DNA of 64,000 nt from Hymenobacter nitidus (GTDB lineage: Bacteria > Bacteroidota > Bacteroidia > Cytophagales > Hymenobacteraceae), in assembly GCF_020447315.1 (NCBI RefSeq), contig NZ_JAJADQ010000001.1, forward strand, positions 558,001 through 622,000, in the 5' to 3' direction. The position numbers were made by a program, and so were the translations under genes. The notes beneath the pieces are model-generated. The model was not told where the DNA came from, searched no databases, and saw only the letters and a program-made list of their open reading frames with translations. How positions within the stretch are numbered: the first letter of the stretch is position 1; each line of letters starts with the position of its first letter. This document shows, piece after piece, positions 17,902 to 26,687 of this stretch.

Positions 17902-20900
17902 TTAAAACAGGAAGTCGAAGCCGACGAAAACCAGCTTTTCCTCCCCGACCGAGTACGTGGCGTTGATAACGGCCTGCTTGAGCACATCGACCCAGACGCC
18001 ACCGCCAAAGCCGGTGTGGAAAGCATCGATGCCCGAGCGGGTATCATAGGGCGAGAACACGCGGCCCGCGTCGGCCAGGCCCAGAATACCAAATTTGCCG
18101 GGCACCAGATAAGCGTTGAAGGTGAACAGCTGCAGGCGGGCTTCGGCGTTGGCATACACGGTGCTGCGGCCCGCAAAGCGCGTGCGGCGGTAGCCGCGCA
18201 GGTTGGTGGTGCCACCCAGCGTATTGGCCTGGTAGAAGCGGTAGTCGCCCCAGTTGCGGGCGGCACCCACGCGGCCGGCCCACGTGAGCTGGAAGGGGAA
18301 GTTGGGAGTAAGGTAGAAGCGGAACTCCGAGGTGATGCGGCCAAAGCGGAGCTGCTCGGCATTGAGCTGGTAGTTCTGTTGTACCTCGTTGTACCAGCGC
18401 AACCCGATGCGGGGGTTTTTGGGCGAGCTGGCCGCGTCGATGTTCAAATAGGCCCGGGCGCCGAGGTAGCGGTTCATACCAAAGTCGGAGGAGCGGATGC
18501 CCACGGCGGCCGTACCCTCGCGGCCGTTGTTGTTTTCATTGAGGCCGGCCGCAATCTGGCTGCCGATGGGGTTGCGCTCCACGTGGAACTGGTCGTACTG
18601 CGGGCCCACACCGATTTTAAGGAAGCTGAACACGTCGCGCTCCAGCACAGGACTTGCATAGAAGCGCGAGAAGCGCACCCGGTAGGTGTCGTTGATGTCG
18701 CGGTTGCGCACCCGGTCATCCGAGCCCAGCAGCTCGTTGCGGGTGTCGTTGCCTTCGCCGAAGTAGTTGTACAGCAGCTGCGGGCCGTAGAGTTGGGCAT
18801 TGAGCAACAGGTCGTAGCGGCCAAGCACGTCCACAAACTGCCCGTTGTAGCGCACGTTGTAGGCTTGCTGCGAAGGCGAGTAGTTGGCCGCCAGGGTCTG
18901 CTCGGTCGAGAAGGGCGCCTTGCGGAAGGCATAGGTGCGGTAGGTTACGCCGCCGCCGAAAAACAGCCGGTCGTCGATGTTGTAGCCAAAGTACAGCGCC
19001 GGCCCGAAGTAGTTCAGGCTGTAGTCTTTGCGGTCGGTGCGGGGGTGGGTGTCGTACTGGCTTACCTCGATACCGGGCTGCAGGCGCAGGCGCGCTTCCT
19101 TGCCCCCGTTGATGACGTTGCCAGTGTCGGCGTCGTAAATCTGAGTGCGGTGGCCCAGACCGCCCACGCGGGAGTTGTCGGTAATCGAGTCCCGGTCGGT
19201 GCCCCCGATGATACGCAGCAGTGAGCCGCCCTTGGCCTGGCCCGTGACGTTGTAAATATCCTGGCCGGAGAAGCCGTAGATGCGGATTTCCTTGGTTTCC
19301 TTGTCGAAGGTTTTATCGAACAGGGTTTTGGTCAGCTGGCCTTCCTTGTTGATTTTGGTCACCTTCACCCGGGTTTTGTCGCCGGCCAGGCGCTCCACTT
19401 CAAACTTCTCGCGCTTGGAGCTGCCTTTCACTTCCACGATGTTGTTGAGCGTGGCGTAGTAGTCGTTGGCCAGCTGGGGCAGCAGGTCGCGGCGGCTCTT
19501 GAGCTTGGCAATGATTTCGGGGCCATGCAGGTCAAAGATTTCCTTGGGCCACTGCGAGCGGAAGGCCTTTTCGATTTCGGCGTCGGTCAGGTCAGCCTTC
19601 ATCTTTTCGGCAATCTTCACCCAATCTTCCTTGGTCACCGAGGCCAGAAACACCCGGTCGTTGGCCAGGGCCGTCAGGTTCAGGCCCTTGTAGTCGGCGT
19701 AGTCGTAGCCAAAGTTCTGGAAGTTGCGAATGGCCCACTTGCGCGAAGCCAGGTAAGGCAGCAGTCCGTCGCCCTTAAAGAAGGCAATGTCGCGGTCTTC
19801 GGGCACGGCCGTAAATTTCCGGTCGCCTTCCTTGTCCTTGGTTTCGGCCCAGCGCCACTGGTCCTCGTGCCGGTCCCAGTCGCCGATCCACATGTCGAAG
19901 AGGCGGGAGCGGGCAAAGGCTTTCTCGTTGACGCGGTTGTCGTTGTCGTCAATCAGCCGTTCCATCACTTTGTCGGTGCCCACCAGGTTTTCGGCGTTGC
20001 CCAGCGACTCTACATTGCTCTGGTCGTCTTTGGCATCTTCCTCAATCATGGCCGGCGTGTTCGAAAACCGCTCGTAGTACTGGCCCAGCAACGGGTCCTG
20101 CGGAATGTACACCGGCTTGGGGTTGGTGTGCAGAATGCCGGCCGTCGTGCCGAGCACTGACACCGGAAAGGCGCCGAACGGGTGCTGGGCCGAAATCTGG
20201 TCCTGCAGAATGTCCTTGGCTGCGCCTTCGCGCAGGGCTTCGGGCAGCACGGCGGCGGGGTCTTTGTTCAGGCCGCGCAGGGTGTAGTTACGGCCTTCCT
20301 CGTTGCGCACCTTCAGCGAGGCGGTTTGCTTGCCGCCCCCGATTTTGTAGGGCTCCAGGCCGCCGCGCTCGGTGGCCATGTCCAGAATGGGGAAGGTAAC
20401 GGGCGTGGCCCACTCCTTGCGGTAATGCTCGCCGAACAGGAAACGGTGAAACTTGCCCCGCTCGTCGTAGTTCTTATTGACGGCCAGCGTGATGGTGCTG
20501 TCGGCGTAGTTGGGGCGCTTGATATTCTTGACCTCCTGAATAGCGGCTACCTCCTGGGTGGCTTTGGCATACAGGGGCGTACGGAACACCAGACGCCCGC
20601 TTTCTCCCTTATCGTTGGGTACCCAGAACTCGGTCCAGACCTCACCGTTGTCGTAGTAGTTCACCCGCGACCAGCCTTTCTCCTTGTCCGAGAAGATGGC
20701 GTCGCCGCTCTTGCCGGGGCGCACGTGCTGGGTTTTACAGCCCGAGCCGCTCACAATCTGGTGCATAGTATTCACCTTGAAATACTGCAGGTTGTGCTCG
20801 TGACCCGAGGCGTAGATGATGTTGGGGTACTTGTCGAAAATCTCCATCAGGCCCTTCTTGTAGGCCTGGTACTGCGGGTGGGGAATGTCCTGGCTGATGC

Positions 20901-21795
20901 CGCCGTACTTGCGGGCAAATGGGTAGACTGAGCCCAGAATGGGCAGGGGCAGAAACGCGTACTTATAGACGATGGATAGTGGGAAGAAATGGTCGGCCAG
21001 GGTGAAATAGCCCCCGTGAATACCATCCGAGAAAATCGGGTGGTGGGCAATGACCATGATGTTGCGGTTCTGGTTCCGCTGGATAATGTCTTCGAGCTGG
21101 GTGAAGAAATCGGTTTCGTTGGCCACGCCGCAGCCGCTGTTGTTGCCGTAGGGCCGCTCGCCGTTGGTTTGCAGAAACCACTGCGAGTTGATGGCAATCA
21201 TCAAGATATCGTCCTGCAGGCGCACCTCAAACGGGCCAGGGCAGGCGTCGCGCGGAATGAAAAAGTCGCCGGTGAAGGGGAAGGCGGCTGAGTCGCTGGT
21301 CAGGTAGTTTTCCACGAAGGCCTGCTCGCGGTTCACCTGGTCGACGCCGCCGGCCTGGCCCTGCTTCCAGTCGTGGTTGCCCGGAATCATGTATTTCTCG
21401 CCGGCATAGCCGCGCAGCGACTCGAGCTGCCCAATCATGCGCTCCTCCGACTCTTTGCGGTCGTAGGCGCCTTCGCGGGGCATGCCGTACTCGTAAATAT
21501 TGTCGCCCAGAAATATCGTGGTACTTTTCGGGCCAGCCTTCACAATTTCCTTGTGCAGAAAATTCAGGGACGGTTCGCCGCCGTCGGCGGTTTTCACGGG
21601 CTTGCCCACGTCGCCGATCAGGAAGATGGAGTAGCGGATGCGGCTGCTATCGGGGGGCGTTTTAGTTTCCCAGTTTTCCCCGCCGTGGTTCAGATTGACC
21701 TTGGCAGGGCGGGGCGTTTGAGATTTTTGGGCAAAGGCAGGATGCAGGCCGCTTAGCAGAAGCAGAAAACAACCGAGCAGAAAAGGTCTTCTCAT
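17902..21795 (-). CDS. Calcineurin-like phosphoesterase fused to BamA-like outer-membrane barrel
   Basis: A 1297-residue two-part protein. The start at 21795 (MRRPFLLGCFLLLLSGLHP) gives a signal peptide ending near AFAQ. The N-terminal half is a metallophosphoesterase with all five metal motifs: FLIGDVG, LGDNIYEYG, PGNHDW, AHHPIFSDG and GHEHNL. A middle region of about 400 residues has no clear domain apart from a kinase-like patch MWIGDWDRHEDQWRW. The last ~400 residues form a surface-antigen/BamA-type barrel ending in the aromatic signature KLVFVGFDFLF. The phosphatase would face the periplasm or the surface. Comparable fusions occur in Bacteroidota, but the substrate is unknown. Both halves are intact and in one frame. 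Confidence 0.85.
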   Translation of the reverse strand: MRRPFLLGCFLLLLSGLHPAFAQKSQTPRPAKVNLNHGGENWETKTPPDSSRIRYSIFLIGDVGKPVKTADGGEPSLNFLHKEIVKAGPKSTTIFLGDNIYEYGMPREGAYDRKESEERMIGQLESLRGYAGEKYMIPGNHDWKQGQAGGVDQVNREQAFVENYLTSDSAAFPFTGDFFIPRDACPGPFEVRLQDDILMIAINSQWFLQTNGERPYGNNSGCGVANETDFFTQLEDIIQRNQNRNIMVIAHHPIFSDGIHGGYFTLADHFFPLSIVYKYAFLPLPILGSVYPFARKYGGISQDIPHPQYQAYKKGLMEIFDKYPNIIYASGHEHNLQYFKVNTMHQIVSGSGCKTQHVRPGKSGDAIFSDKEKGWSRVNYYDNGEVWTEFWVPNDKGESGRLVFRTPLYAKATQEVAAIQEVKNIKRPNYADSTITLAVNKNYDERGKFHRFLFGEHYRKEWATPVTFPILDMATERGGLEPYKIGGGKQTASLKVRNEEGRNYTLRGLNKDPAAVLPEALREGAAKDILQDQISAQHPFGAFPVSVLGTTAGILHTNPKPVYIPQDPLLGQYYERFSNTPAMIEEDAKDDQSNVESLGNAENLVGTDKVMERLIDDNDNRVNEKAFARSRLFDMWIGDWDRHEDQWRWAETKDKEGDRKFTAVPEDRDIAFFKGDGLLPYLASRKWAIRNFQNFGYDYADYKGLNLTALANDRVFLASVTKEDWVKIAEKMKADLTDAEIEKAFRSQWPKEIFDLHGPEIIAKLKSRRDLLPQLANDYYATLNNIVEVKGSSKREKFEVERLAGDKTRVKVTKINKEGQLTKTLFDKTFDKETKEIRIYGFSGQDIYNVTGQAKGGSLLRIIGGTDRDSITDNSRVGGLGHRTQIYDADTGNVINGGKEARLRLQPGIEVSQYDTHPRTDRKDYSLNYFGPALYFGYNIDDRLFFGGGVTYRTYAFRKAPFSTEQTLAANYSPSQQAYNVRYNGQFVDVLGRYDLLLNAQLYGPQLLYNYFGEGNDTRNELLGSDDRVRNRDINDTYRVRFSRFYASPVLERDVFSFLKIGVGPQYDQFHVERNPIGSQIAAGLNENNNGREGTAAVGIRSSDFGMNRYLGARAYLNIDAASSPKNPRIGLRWYNEVQQNYQLNAEQLRFGRITSEFRFYLTPNFPFQLTWAGRVGAARNWGDYRFYQANTLGGTTNLRGYRRTRFAGRSTVYANAEARLQLFTFNAYLVPGKFGILGLADAGRVFSPYDTRSGIDAFHTGFGGGVWVDVLKQAVINATYSVGEEKLVFVGFDFLF

Positions 21796-22054
21796 ATAGA
21801 AGCAATGAACGTAAAAGCAGCGCGGGAGGTATGATAGAAAAAGAGGGAGCTGCACCCTGAACCCAGACTAGAAAGCCGTAGAATACTAGCATACGGCAGC
21901 GCGCATCGGGCGTTGGCAGGCTGTGCGCTGCCCTACGCAATCCGTCCGGCTACGGTTGGGCTCGGGGGTGGCAAAAACTTCACTGTGCAATTCGCGTTCT
22001 AAGCCCATACGGGGCCGGCACGCACCGCTACCCGCCCCATATTACTTCCGCCAC

Positions 22055-23281
22055 ATGGAAACTACTGAGACTCTAAAACCGGCCAAAGCCGAAATCCTGA
22101 AAAAGGCCAAAGCCTATATCACGACCCTGTTCGAGGAAAAGCTGCCCAAGCCATTAGTATATCACTCCTTCAAACACACGGCTAGCACCGTGAAAGAGGC
22201 CAAAGCCCTGGGCGAGGCCAGTGAGCTAAGCGGCGAAGACCTCGAAGCGCTGGTGCTGGCCGCCTGGTTTCACGACACGGGCTACACGGAAGTGTACGAC
22301 GGCCACGAGTTCCGCAGCATGGAGCTGGCCGAGCAGTGGCTGCACAGCCAGGGCTACCCCGCCGACCGCACGGCCGTGGTCAAGGACATTATCAAAGCCA
22401 CGCACCGCGACGAGAAGGCCAAAACCGAGCTGCAGCAGCTCATGGTGGATGCCGACCTGAGCAGCATGGGCCGCGAAGATTTCTTTGCCAACGGCGAGCT
22501 GCTGCGCGCCGAGTGGGAAACCGTGCTGGGCAAAAGCTACGACAGCGTGGAATGGGCCGAAACCCAACTCGACTACCTGCTCTCCTCGAAGTTCCTGACC
22601 GATGTGGCCAAGGCCCGCTACAAGGAGCAGTTCAAGGAAAACCTCAAGGACCAGCGCAAGCTGCTGAAGAAAACCGAGAAAAAGCAGAAGAAGCGCGAGC
22701 AGGAAGAAGTCGGCAACTTCGCCGAGGGCAAGCGGGGCGTCGAAACGATGTTTCGGACCACCTACAGCAACCACATCAAACTCTCGGACATGGCCGACAA
22801 GAAGGCCAGCATGATGATTAGCCTCAACGCGGTGATTATGTCGGTCATCATCACCTACCTGGGAGCCAAAACTACGGCCATCGGCCCGGCCTTCACCCGT
22901 AACCCCGTACTGACGGTACCCATGGGCATTCTGCTGGCTACGGCCCTGGGCTCGGTGGTGTCGGCCATTCTCTCGGCCCAGCCCGACGTGACGAGCTTTA
23001 AGTGGCTCAAGAAAAGCCCGCAGGTGGCCACCAACCGCCGCGTGAACCTGCTCTTCTTCGGCAACTTCACCAAGCTCAGCCTCGACGACTTCCAGAGCGG
23101 CATGACGGGCCTGATGCGCAACAAGGACAACCTCTACACCAACATGGTGACGGATATTTACTACCTGGGCGAGGTGCTGGCCCGCAAATACCGGCTGCTG
23201 CGCATCAGCTACACCATCTTCATGGTGGGCCTGATTCTGACGGTGCTGTCGTTTGGCATCGTGCTGCTCTACAAATCGTAG
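22055..23281 (+). CDS. HD phosphohydrolase fused to PycTM-type membrane domain
   Basis: A 408-residue protein. ATG 22055 (METTETLKPAKAEILKKAKA) is chosen; earlier codons read through a non-conserved stretch. Residues ~29-180 form an HD domain with every metal ligand in place: YHSFKHT, WFHDTGY, GHEFRS, THRDEK and VDADLSS. A Lys/Glu-rich coiled linker follows. The C-terminal ~150 residues (SNHIKLSDMADKKASMMIS, then predicted helices near 255-275, 295-315 and 383-405) match the family annotated as Pycsar system effector, PycTM. In Pycsar, cCMP/cUMP binding makes PycTM proteins damage the membrane. Here the HD domain is an extra module that could hydrolyse a nucleotide signal. The convergent neighbour is nucleotide-cyclase-like. 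A defence role is inference. Confidence 0.8.
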   Translation: METTETLKPAKAEILKKAKAYITTLFEEKLPKPLVYHSFKHTASTVKEAKALGEASELSGEDLEALVLAAWFHDTGYTEVYDGHEFRSMELAEQWLHSQGYPADRTAVVKDIIKATHRDEKAKTELQQLMVDADLSSMGREDFFANGELLRAEWETVLGKSYDSVEWAETQLDYLLSSKFLTDVAKARYKEQFKENLKDQRKLLKKTEKKQKKREQEEVGNFAEGKRGVETMFRTTYSNHIKLSDMADKKASMMISLNAVIMSVIITYLGAKTTAIGPAFTRNPVLTVPMGILLATALGSVVSAILSAQPDVTSFKWLKKSPQVATNRRVNLLFFGNFTKLSLDDFQSGMTGLMRNKDNLYTNMVTDIYYLGEVLARKYRLLRISYTIFMVGLILTVLSFGIVLLYKS

Positions 23282-23295
23282 CGACATTCGGAAGC

Positions 23296-23334
23296 AAAAA
23301 AAGCCCTGTCAGCATACTGGCGGGGCTTTTCTGT
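23296..23334. terminator. Bidirectional terminator between HD-PycTM and cyclase-like genes
   Basis: Hairpin AAAAAAAGCCCTGTC / GGCGGGGCTTTTCT with AGCATACT in the loop, between convergent genes. Confidence 0.8.
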
Positions 23335-23350
23335 GCAAAGTTGGGGCCGC

Positions 23351-24550
23351 TTAGCCGCTTTTCTCCACCTGGCGCGTTTGGTGCATTCGCTCACTGAGCC
23401 GAGCAAACTGCGCCATCGACTGGCCCATAAACCGGCGCATGCGCTGCAGCTGCCCGAACCGAATGAGGGCGTGCGGGCTGGCAATGTAGCCGTAGCGAAA
23501 CTCCAGCGTCACGAGACAGGAGCGCTGGTCGACGGCCTCGATAAAGCAGAACAGGAAGGAATTGGGAAATAGCCGGAATAGCGAGATTTTCTCAACGTAC
23601 TCGATGCGGTCGGCGTCTTCGAAGCGCTGCACGGTCTGGAAGTCAATCTGCCCGCGGTTCAAGTTTACCTTGTAGCTGGTGCCTAGGCGGCCGGCTTTGG
23701 TCAGGTCATAGGTCACCTGGCTCACACCCGGCATCCAGTGGGCCCGCAGCCGGAAGTTGCTGAGCACGCGCAGGGCATAAGCGGCCGGCACGTGCAAGGT
23801 GCTCATCACCTTCAGGGCGTTGCCATCGGCGCCTCGGTGGCCCCGGTGGCTGCTGCCTTCTTCGTTGAGCAGCAGGCGCAGCGGCGACAGATACGCGTAG
23901 CGGTAGCAGATTTCGCCCAGATAGTCGTAGAGGCAGGTGCCGCGCAGCAGGCGCGTCCAGGAGAAGCTGCGGGCAATATCCGTGGCCGACTGCGTTTGCA
24001 GGTAGCCGTCGGAGAGCAGCACGTACTCGTTGCCGGTCACGTTGTTTTTCAGCAGGCGGTGCACCACAATCACGTCGCGGCCCATCAGCTTGGTGAATTG
24101 CCGGATCTGGGCCACGCTTACCTGCCCGAAATGCACGATGATCTTGATGGTCAGATCGTGGGAGCGCAGGGCCGCACTCAGCTCCGAGTCCAGGTCGCGC
24201 TCCACGAGGCGCACGTAGTTCTGGAAATCCAGGAAGATGCGCCGGCACTGGGTCACGACTTCCTGCACCGTGGGCGGCGGGCCCAGGCGGTAAAACAGAA
24301 TGGCGTCGCCCTGAATTTCGCTGACTTCCATGTTCAGCGTGTTGGCTTCCACCAGTATTTCCAGCAGGTCGGCAATGAGCTGGGGCGCCAGCACGCTGCC
24401 CGACTCCTGAATAAAGCGGGTGAAGCCGCTGATATCGGGAATGAACAGCAGGGCGGGCACCATGCCGTCGTCGGCGGGGGCCACGGGCCCGGCTGCGGGC
24501 CGTTTGCCGGCCGCCCGGCGGGCAGTCCGTATATCATCCAGTACACCCAT
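23351..24550 (-). CDS. DUF2652 nucleotide-cyclase-like protein with SRPBCC domain
   Basis: A 399-residue cytoplasmic protein. Residues ~30-175 resemble a class III adenylate/guanylate cyclase of the DUF2652 group: first metal Asp in FIPDISGFTRFI, second in EIQGDAILFY, and the G-x-V-x-x-x-x-R-L region as GRDVIVVHRLLKNN. Here the Asn expected in N-x-A-A-R is replaced, so catalysis is uncertain. Residues ~245-370 form an SRPBCC (polyketide-cyclase-like) ligand domain (STLHVPAAYALRVLSNFRLR ... HWMPGVSQVTYDL). It faces the HD-PycTM gene. This could be a signal-producing or sensing partner, or an unrelated core gene. The first 30 residues are Ala/Pro-rich. Confidence 0.75.
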   Translation of the reverse strand: MGVLDDIRTARRAAGKRPAAGPVAPADDGMVPALLFIPDISGFTRFIQESGSVLAPQLIADLLEILVEANTLNMEVSEIQGDAILFYRLGPPPTVQEVVTQCRRIFLDFQNYVRLVERDLDSELSAALRSHDLTIKIIVHFGQVSVAQIRQFTKLMGRDVIVVHRLLKNNVTGNEYVLLSDGYLQTQSATDIARSFSWTRLLRGTCLYDYLGEICYRYAYLSPLRLLLNEEGSSHRGHRGADGNALKVMSTLHVPAAYALRVLSNFRLRAHWMPGVSQVTYDLTKAGRLGTSYKVNLNRGQIDFQTVQRFEDADRIEYVEKISLFRLFPNSFLFCFIEAVDQRSCLVTLEFRYGYIASPHALIRFGQLQRMRRFMGQSMAQFARLSERMHQTRQVEKSG

Positions 24551-24614
24551 AGAAAAACCAGAGAGGAATCAGAAAGTAAGCTAGCGGCCTATACGCAAGC
24601 CAGAGAGAAGCAGG

Positions 24615-24647
24615 TTTGGGCTGTAGGTTGCTTTCCCGTTACCTTTG
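24615..24647 (+). promoter_or_regulatory. Bacteroidota-type promoter of the tRNA-Arg gene
   Basis: TTTG at 24615-24618 and TACCTTTG at 24640-24647, separated by 21 bp, match the -33/-7 consensus TTTG / TAnnTTTG. The tRNA begins 18 bp after the -7 box. Confidence 0.75.
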
Positions 24648-24664
24648 CCCTAATACTTGCCGCT

Positions 24665-24739
24665 GGCTGCGTAGTTCAACGGATAGAATAGGCGTTTCCT
24701 AAACGCTTGATATGGGTTCGATTCCCGTCGCGGCTACCA
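24665..24739 (+). tRNA. tRNA-Arg (anticodon CCU)
   Basis: Folds by hand into a full cloverleaf. The acceptor stem GGCTGCG pairs with CGCGGCT (two G-T pairs). The D stem is GTTC/GAAT and the anticodon stem GGCGT/ACGCT with loop TTCCTAA. The anticodon CCT is at 24698-24700, the T arm is ATGGG-TTCGATT-CCCGT, the discriminator is A and CCA is encoded at 24737-24739. It reads AGG codons, which are rare in this GC-rich genome. The gene is intact and no integrase or duplicated 3' end is visible beside it. Confidence 0.93.
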
Positions 24740-24742
24740 CCA

Positions 24743-24780
24743 AAAACCCTGCTTGCTCCTAGTAAGCAGGGTTTCTTTTT
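24743..24780 (+). terminator. Intrinsic terminator after tRNA-Arg
   Basis: Stem AAACCCTGCTT / AAGCAGGGTTT with a 9-base loop, followed by CTTTTT, immediately after the CCA end. Confidence 0.88.
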
Positions 24781-25055
24781 GCCAGCCCACGACGATACGC
24801 ATTTTGTAATATATTCAGAAAAGGCAAAGTTTTAAAGAGCACAACCAACGGTTTAGCGGGCTAAAAAAGCATTCCAACGACTAGCCCCGCCGTCCAACAA
24901 CTTCCTGCTCCCAGGATAGTATACTGCTAACTACGCCTAAACGAGGCCCTTTGCCGGTTGCTATGTATTCCCTTGGGATGCTACCACGTGTTGGCAGCGC
25001 CCGGCCTCTGCTCTGTCCTGTCCTAGCCCCATCCTGATTTATCCGTATTGCCTGA
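24781..25055. other. Intergenic region before ECF sigma factor
   Basis: About 275 bp without a supportable gene. AT-rich up to ~24870 and then mixed. No repeat, RNA gene or exact promoter consensus was recognised. Confidence 0.5.
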
Positions 25056-25589
25056 ATGCTACCAGTTAGTGAAAATGTGTTAGTACAGCGGCTCTACGCC
25101 CGGGATGAGGCAGCTATGACGCTGTTTTATGATAACTATGGCCATATTTTGTATAACGTTATCCTGCGAATCGTCCGCTCCGAGTCCCTGGCCGAGGACG
25201 CGCTGCAGGAAAGTATGGTGAAAATCTGGTCGTCTTTTGCTTCCTACGACGCCAACCGGGGCCGCCTCTTCACCTGGGCCCTGAATATCTGCCGCAACGC
25301 GGCTATCGATTGTATCCGGACCCGGCACTACCACGAGCGGCAGAAAACCCAGCCGTTGGAAAAAAGCGCCGCCTGCTACGAGATGGCCGCCTCCGGCTTC
25401 CAGCCCGAACACGTGGGCCTGCGGGAGCTGGTAATGTGCCTCAAGCCCAATGACCGCAAAATCATTGATCTGCTGTATTTCGGCGGCTTCACCCAGGCCG
25501 AAGTAGCCGATGAGCTGCAAGTACCGCTGGGCACCGTCAAAACCCGGGCCCGGGCCGCCATGCACGCGTTGGCGAAGGCCGCGCGCTAA
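25056..25589 (+). CDS. ECF-type RNA polymerase sigma factor
   Basis: A 177-residue group 4 sigma factor. Region 2 is at ~10-85 (RDEAAMTLFYDNYGHILYNV ... AEDALQESMVKIW, then RGRLFTWALNICRNAAIDCI). Region 4 is at ~120-175 with the helix-turn-helix FTQAEVADELQVPLGTVKTR. The size and the RNAAIDCIR stretch resemble the SigK-like subgroup. No anti-sigma gene follows; the next gene, 487 bp away, is a Tat-exported tail-collar protein. It may control the tail-collar/adhesin block downstream, but no target promoter could be recognised. Cytoplasmic. Confidence 0.9.
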   Translation: MLPVSENVLVQRLYARDEAAMTLFYDNYGHILYNVILRIVRSESLAEDALQESMVKIWSSFASYDANRGRLFTWALNICRNAAIDCIRTRHYHERQKTQPLEKSAACYEMAASGFQPEHVGLRELVMCLKPNDRKIIDLLYFGGFTQAEVADELQVPLGTVKTRARAAMHALAKAAR

Positions 25590-26076
25590 CTACCGCTTCT
25601 TACTGCTCCCGTCCCTGCTGTTTTGTCTGACAGTCAGGGTTCTTGGCGCGTCTTGCCGGTAGCAGCAATTGACTTTTGCAGTTTGCCTGGCCGGTGGTTT
25701 AGGCCCGTCCATACGCCGTCGGCAAGCGCGACAGGATAATAGATATGAATATTGCCAGAATACTATTAAAACTCGTTTTCTTTCCGCAAATTTGCTTCGC
25801 GCTCAGCTACGGGCGCGGTTCCTCTTGCTCTATTCGCTACTGCTTTCCTCCCAGCTGAATCAGCTGTTGCTGGCTCGGCGCTTACTACCACTGTTTTGCT
25901 TCTCAGGCTGCTTCCCCGCCCCGCTATTGCTATCTGTCTATCTACCCGCTGGTTCCTGGCTGGCACGCTTTCCTCTTCTGGCATAGTTCCGCGCTGCTAG
26001 GTGCTTATCCTGGCCGCCGCACCACCTTCTGCATACACCCTCCCGCGACATTTCACTTCAGCACTAACCCTCTAGT
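25590..26076. other. 487-bp intergenic gap
   Basis: No supportable gene. The only sizeable open frame (25669-25986) has Leu/Arg-rich composition without similarity or a sensible start and is judged spurious. The stretch may carry the promoter of the tail-collar block; no consensus was found. Confidence 0.45.
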
Positions 26077-26598
26077 ATGGGAATACCCTCTACTCACACC
26101 ACACTTGCTTCCCGTCAACCTCGCCTTGCCTCCCGCCGCCATTGGCTGAAAGGCCTGAGCGCTTTACTTGGCACCAGCCTGCTATCGGCCCCTGCTGCCC
26201 TGCTGGCCGCTCCCGCGCCAGCCGCACCCGTGCCGGCCTCAGCGCTGGTGGGCGGTGAGGAGTACATTGGCATGGTACGAATGCTAGCTGATTTTGTTGT
26301 GCCCCAAGGCTGGGTCATCTGCGACGGGCGCGAGTTGCCCATCAGTCAGCACCCGGCCTTGTTTGCCATCATCGGCACTACCTACGGCGGCGACGGCACT
26401 ACGACTTTCGCTCTGCCCGACGTGAGCGAAACCATGTTTCCGAAGCCGGCTGCAGCCGATACCACGCTCGAAAACGCTCCTACCCTGCCGGGCTGCCTGA
26501 TTGCCATCAAGATAGCCAACGCGCCGGCTAGCGTCAGTGCCGGCACCGACCTGCGCCTGCTGCATCATTCCCGGTCCCGAGCCAGCCGCACTGCATAG
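26077..26598 (+). CDS. Tat-exported tail-collar domain protein
   Basis: A 173-residue protein. The N-terminus carries a twin-arginine signal (SRRHWLKGLSALLGTSLL) followed by an Ala/Pro-rich segment, so export in folded form is likely. The mature part has the tail-collar fold of microcystin-dependent/phage collar proteins: GMVRMLADFVVPQGWVICDG, LPISQHPALFAIIG, TYGGDGTTTFALPDVS. The C-terminal half of the usual domain is shortened and diverged. It is the first of four collar genes and the only one with a signal peptide and a truncated collar, so it may have a structural or anchoring role. No phage head or tail genes are nearby. Confidence 0.8.
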   Translation: MGIPSTHTTLASRQPRLASRRHWLKGLSALLGTSLLSAPAALLAAPAPAAPVPASALVGGEEYIGMVRMLADFVVPQGWVICDGRELPISQHPALFAIIGTTYGGDGTTTFALPDVSETMFPKPAAADTTLENAPTLPGCLIAIKIANAPASVSAGTDLRLLHHSRSRASRTA

Positions 26599-26687
26599 GG
26601 CCGGCCCGACCACTTCCTTTCACTGCTTGATTTCGAAGGCCTGGGCACGGTGCCGGGGGCTTGTTCATCTACCTCAATTATACTTTC

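Noticed and set aside
24665..24739. tRNA-Arg as an integration site
   Set aside because: No integrase, no duplicated 3' tRNA segment and no mobile element next to it.
25669..25986. Possible 105-codon gene between sigma factor and collar genes
   Set aside because: Leu/Arg-rich with no similarity or reasonable start signal.
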